Below are positions 5,938-6,490 of a DNA stretch of 6,490 bases, piece after piece. The notes under the pieces were generated by a model that worked only from the letters and a program-made list of their open reading frames with translations, had not been told where the DNA came from and did no database searches. The stretch is from NCBI GenBank assembly GCA_002352365.1, contig DEIJ01000092.1, forward strand, positions 230 to 6,719. The letters are read 5' to 3'. Each line of letters starts with the position of its first letter. Position 1 is the stretch's first letter. Both the position numbers and the translations under genes were made by a program. This DNA is from Dehalococcoidia bacterium UBA2777. Its GTDB lineage: Bacteria; Chloroflexota; Dehalococcoidia; UBA2247; UBA2777.

Positions 5938-6273
5938 GTGATGAAAAAAGGGAAGATTGAAGAATCCAACCTTCTGTTAGTGCGAAGGTTTAAGCAGAGG
6001 TTATCTGCTATTACTGAAGATGCCGAGATAATCCTTTTTGGTTCTACGGCGAGAGGGGATGCAACGGAAAGCTCTGATATAGATATCTGCATTATCGTTC
6101 CAAATCTTGACCGTAATATTCGGGACATTATCTTGGAGATATCATGGGAAGTTGGTTTCGAAGGTGGAAAAGTAATTGCTCCAGTTATCGTGGAGAAGAA
6201 GGAGATCGAAACGGGTTTATTGCGATTTTCTCCTTTCTTTCAGACTGTAATTAAAGAAGGCGTAAGGATGTGA
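5800..6273 (+). CDS. MNT-type nucleotidyltransferase with HsdM-derived N-terminal segment (probable antitoxin)
   Basis: The nucleotidyltransferase domain (about residues 50-157) has LFGSTARGDATESSDIDICIIV, an exact GS-x10-DxD signature (Gly81, Ser82, Asp93, Asp95). It ends with IAPVIVEKKEIE and SPFFQTVIKEGV, typical of small MNT proteins that pair with HEPN partners. In studied pairs the MNT protein neutralises the HEPN RNase by adenylylation. I see no obvious third catalytic Asp in the IAPVIV strand. Residues 1-47 are HsdM-like. The longest frame starts at TTG 5800, overlapping carA by 8 bases, with AAGGAAGG (5780-5787) twelve bases upstream. ATG at 5941 would give the bare 110-residue domain but has no Shine-Dalgarno sequence. 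G+C over 5821-6240 is about 42%, lower than in carA. The HEPN gene overlaps its end by four bases. Confidence 0.82.
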   Translation: MTEENIEKIEKVYKDWEEVEGFSKVISNEEAARNDYNLSPSRYVPTVMKKGKIEESNLLLVRRFKQRLSAITEDAEIILFGSTARGDATESSDIDICIIVPNLDRNIRDIILEISWEVGFEGGKVIAPVIVEKKEIETGLLRFSPFFQTVIKEGVRM

Positions 6274-6490
6274 ATGAGGAGAAGAAAAAGCTTATTTTCT
6301 ACCGCTTGCAACAGGCAAGTGAAGCCCTCGCCGATGCTTATTTACTCCTCAATGAAGGTGGCAGCATAAGGAGTATCATCAATCGTGCCTACTATGTAAT
6401 GTTTTACTCTGTTCTTGCTCTGCTGACAGATATAGGGAAAGGCTCCTCAAAACATAGCGGGGTCATTGCTCTTTTTGATCAGTATTTTGT
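6270..6490 (+). CDS. HEPN-domain protein (UPF0332/COG1895-like), partial at the window edge
   Basis: A GTG at 6270 overlaps the nucleotidyltransferase stop by four bases and has AAGAAGG (6254-6260) nine bases upstream. The 73 visible codons run off the right edge without a stop. The protein shows an N-terminal helix (YRLQQASEALADAYLLLNEG), then INRAYYVMFYSVLALL (37-52) and KHSGVIALFDQYF (61-73), which match the HEPN proteins of the UPF0332/COG1895 type. Such proteins partner with MNT nucleotidyltransferases in toxin-antitoxin-like pairs and may be RNases. The Rx4-6H motif of active HEPN RNases is not evident in the visible part, so toxicity cannot be judged. The MNT-then-HEPN order with overlap indicates one co-translated module. 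Confidence 0.85.
   Translation, partial: MNEEKKKLIFYRLQQASEALADAYLLLNEGGSIRSIINRAYYVMFYSVLALLTDIGKGSSKHSGVIALFDQYF

Overview
The window carries the front part of a bacterial de novo pyrimidine (UMP) operon with a PyrR-type RNA attenuator. A PAC2-family gene with its own promoter lies upstream, and a nucleotidyltransferase/HEPN gene pair of toxin-antitoxin type is joined to the downstream end. All convincing genes are on the + strand. PyrR-controlled attenuation, a PAC2-family protein and tight gene overlaps would fit a Chloroflexota (Dehalococcoidia-like) or Firmicutes-like bacterium. I lean to the former from memory of gene content, with low-to-moderate confidence. A 180-base sample of carA is about 54% G+C.

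Layout. 1-246: no convincing gene; some hairpins. 247-275: a consensus promoter (TTGAAA, 17 bases, TATAAT) so close to the next start codon that the mRNA should be leaderless or nearly so. 285 (or 291)-1100: PAC2-family protein. 1104-1253: a possible 49-residue basic peptide, weakly supported. 1250-1278: a second promoter with the same two hexamers and spacing. 1284-1418: the pyr leader, with a recognisable PyrR-binding hairpin, a 12-pair antiterminator and a strong terminator whose 3' arm contains the pyrR Shine-Dalgarno sequence. 1419-4263: pyrR, pyrB and pyrC, joined by 4-base ATGA overlaps. 4235-4669: a small HExxH protein resembling DUF4157 domains, overlapping pyrC by 29 bases. 4680-5807: carA. 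5782-5937: a remnant of the C-terminus of a type I restriction-modification methylase (HsdM), starting at the carA end and running in frame into a MNT-type nucleotidyltransferase (ORF 5800-6273). 6270-6490: the start of a HEPN-domain gene, cut by the window edge.

How it works together. CarA, with a CarB subunit not in this window, would make carbamoyl phosphate. PyrB condenses it with aspartate, and PyrC closes the ring to dihydroorotate. PyrR binds the leader RNA when UMP is high and favours termination, so one attenuator appears to control the whole overlapping gene set, including pyrR. The HExxH protein is probably co-expressed, but its role is unknown. The MNT/HEPN pair is not a pyrimidine gene set. 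It sits where carB would commonly follow carA, has lower G+C (about 42% over 5821-6240), and carries an HsdM scrap, so I infer that a rearrangement joined a restriction-modification/toxin-antitoxin island to the operon. The HsdM-MNT junction and the HExxH gene are the points most worth a second look.
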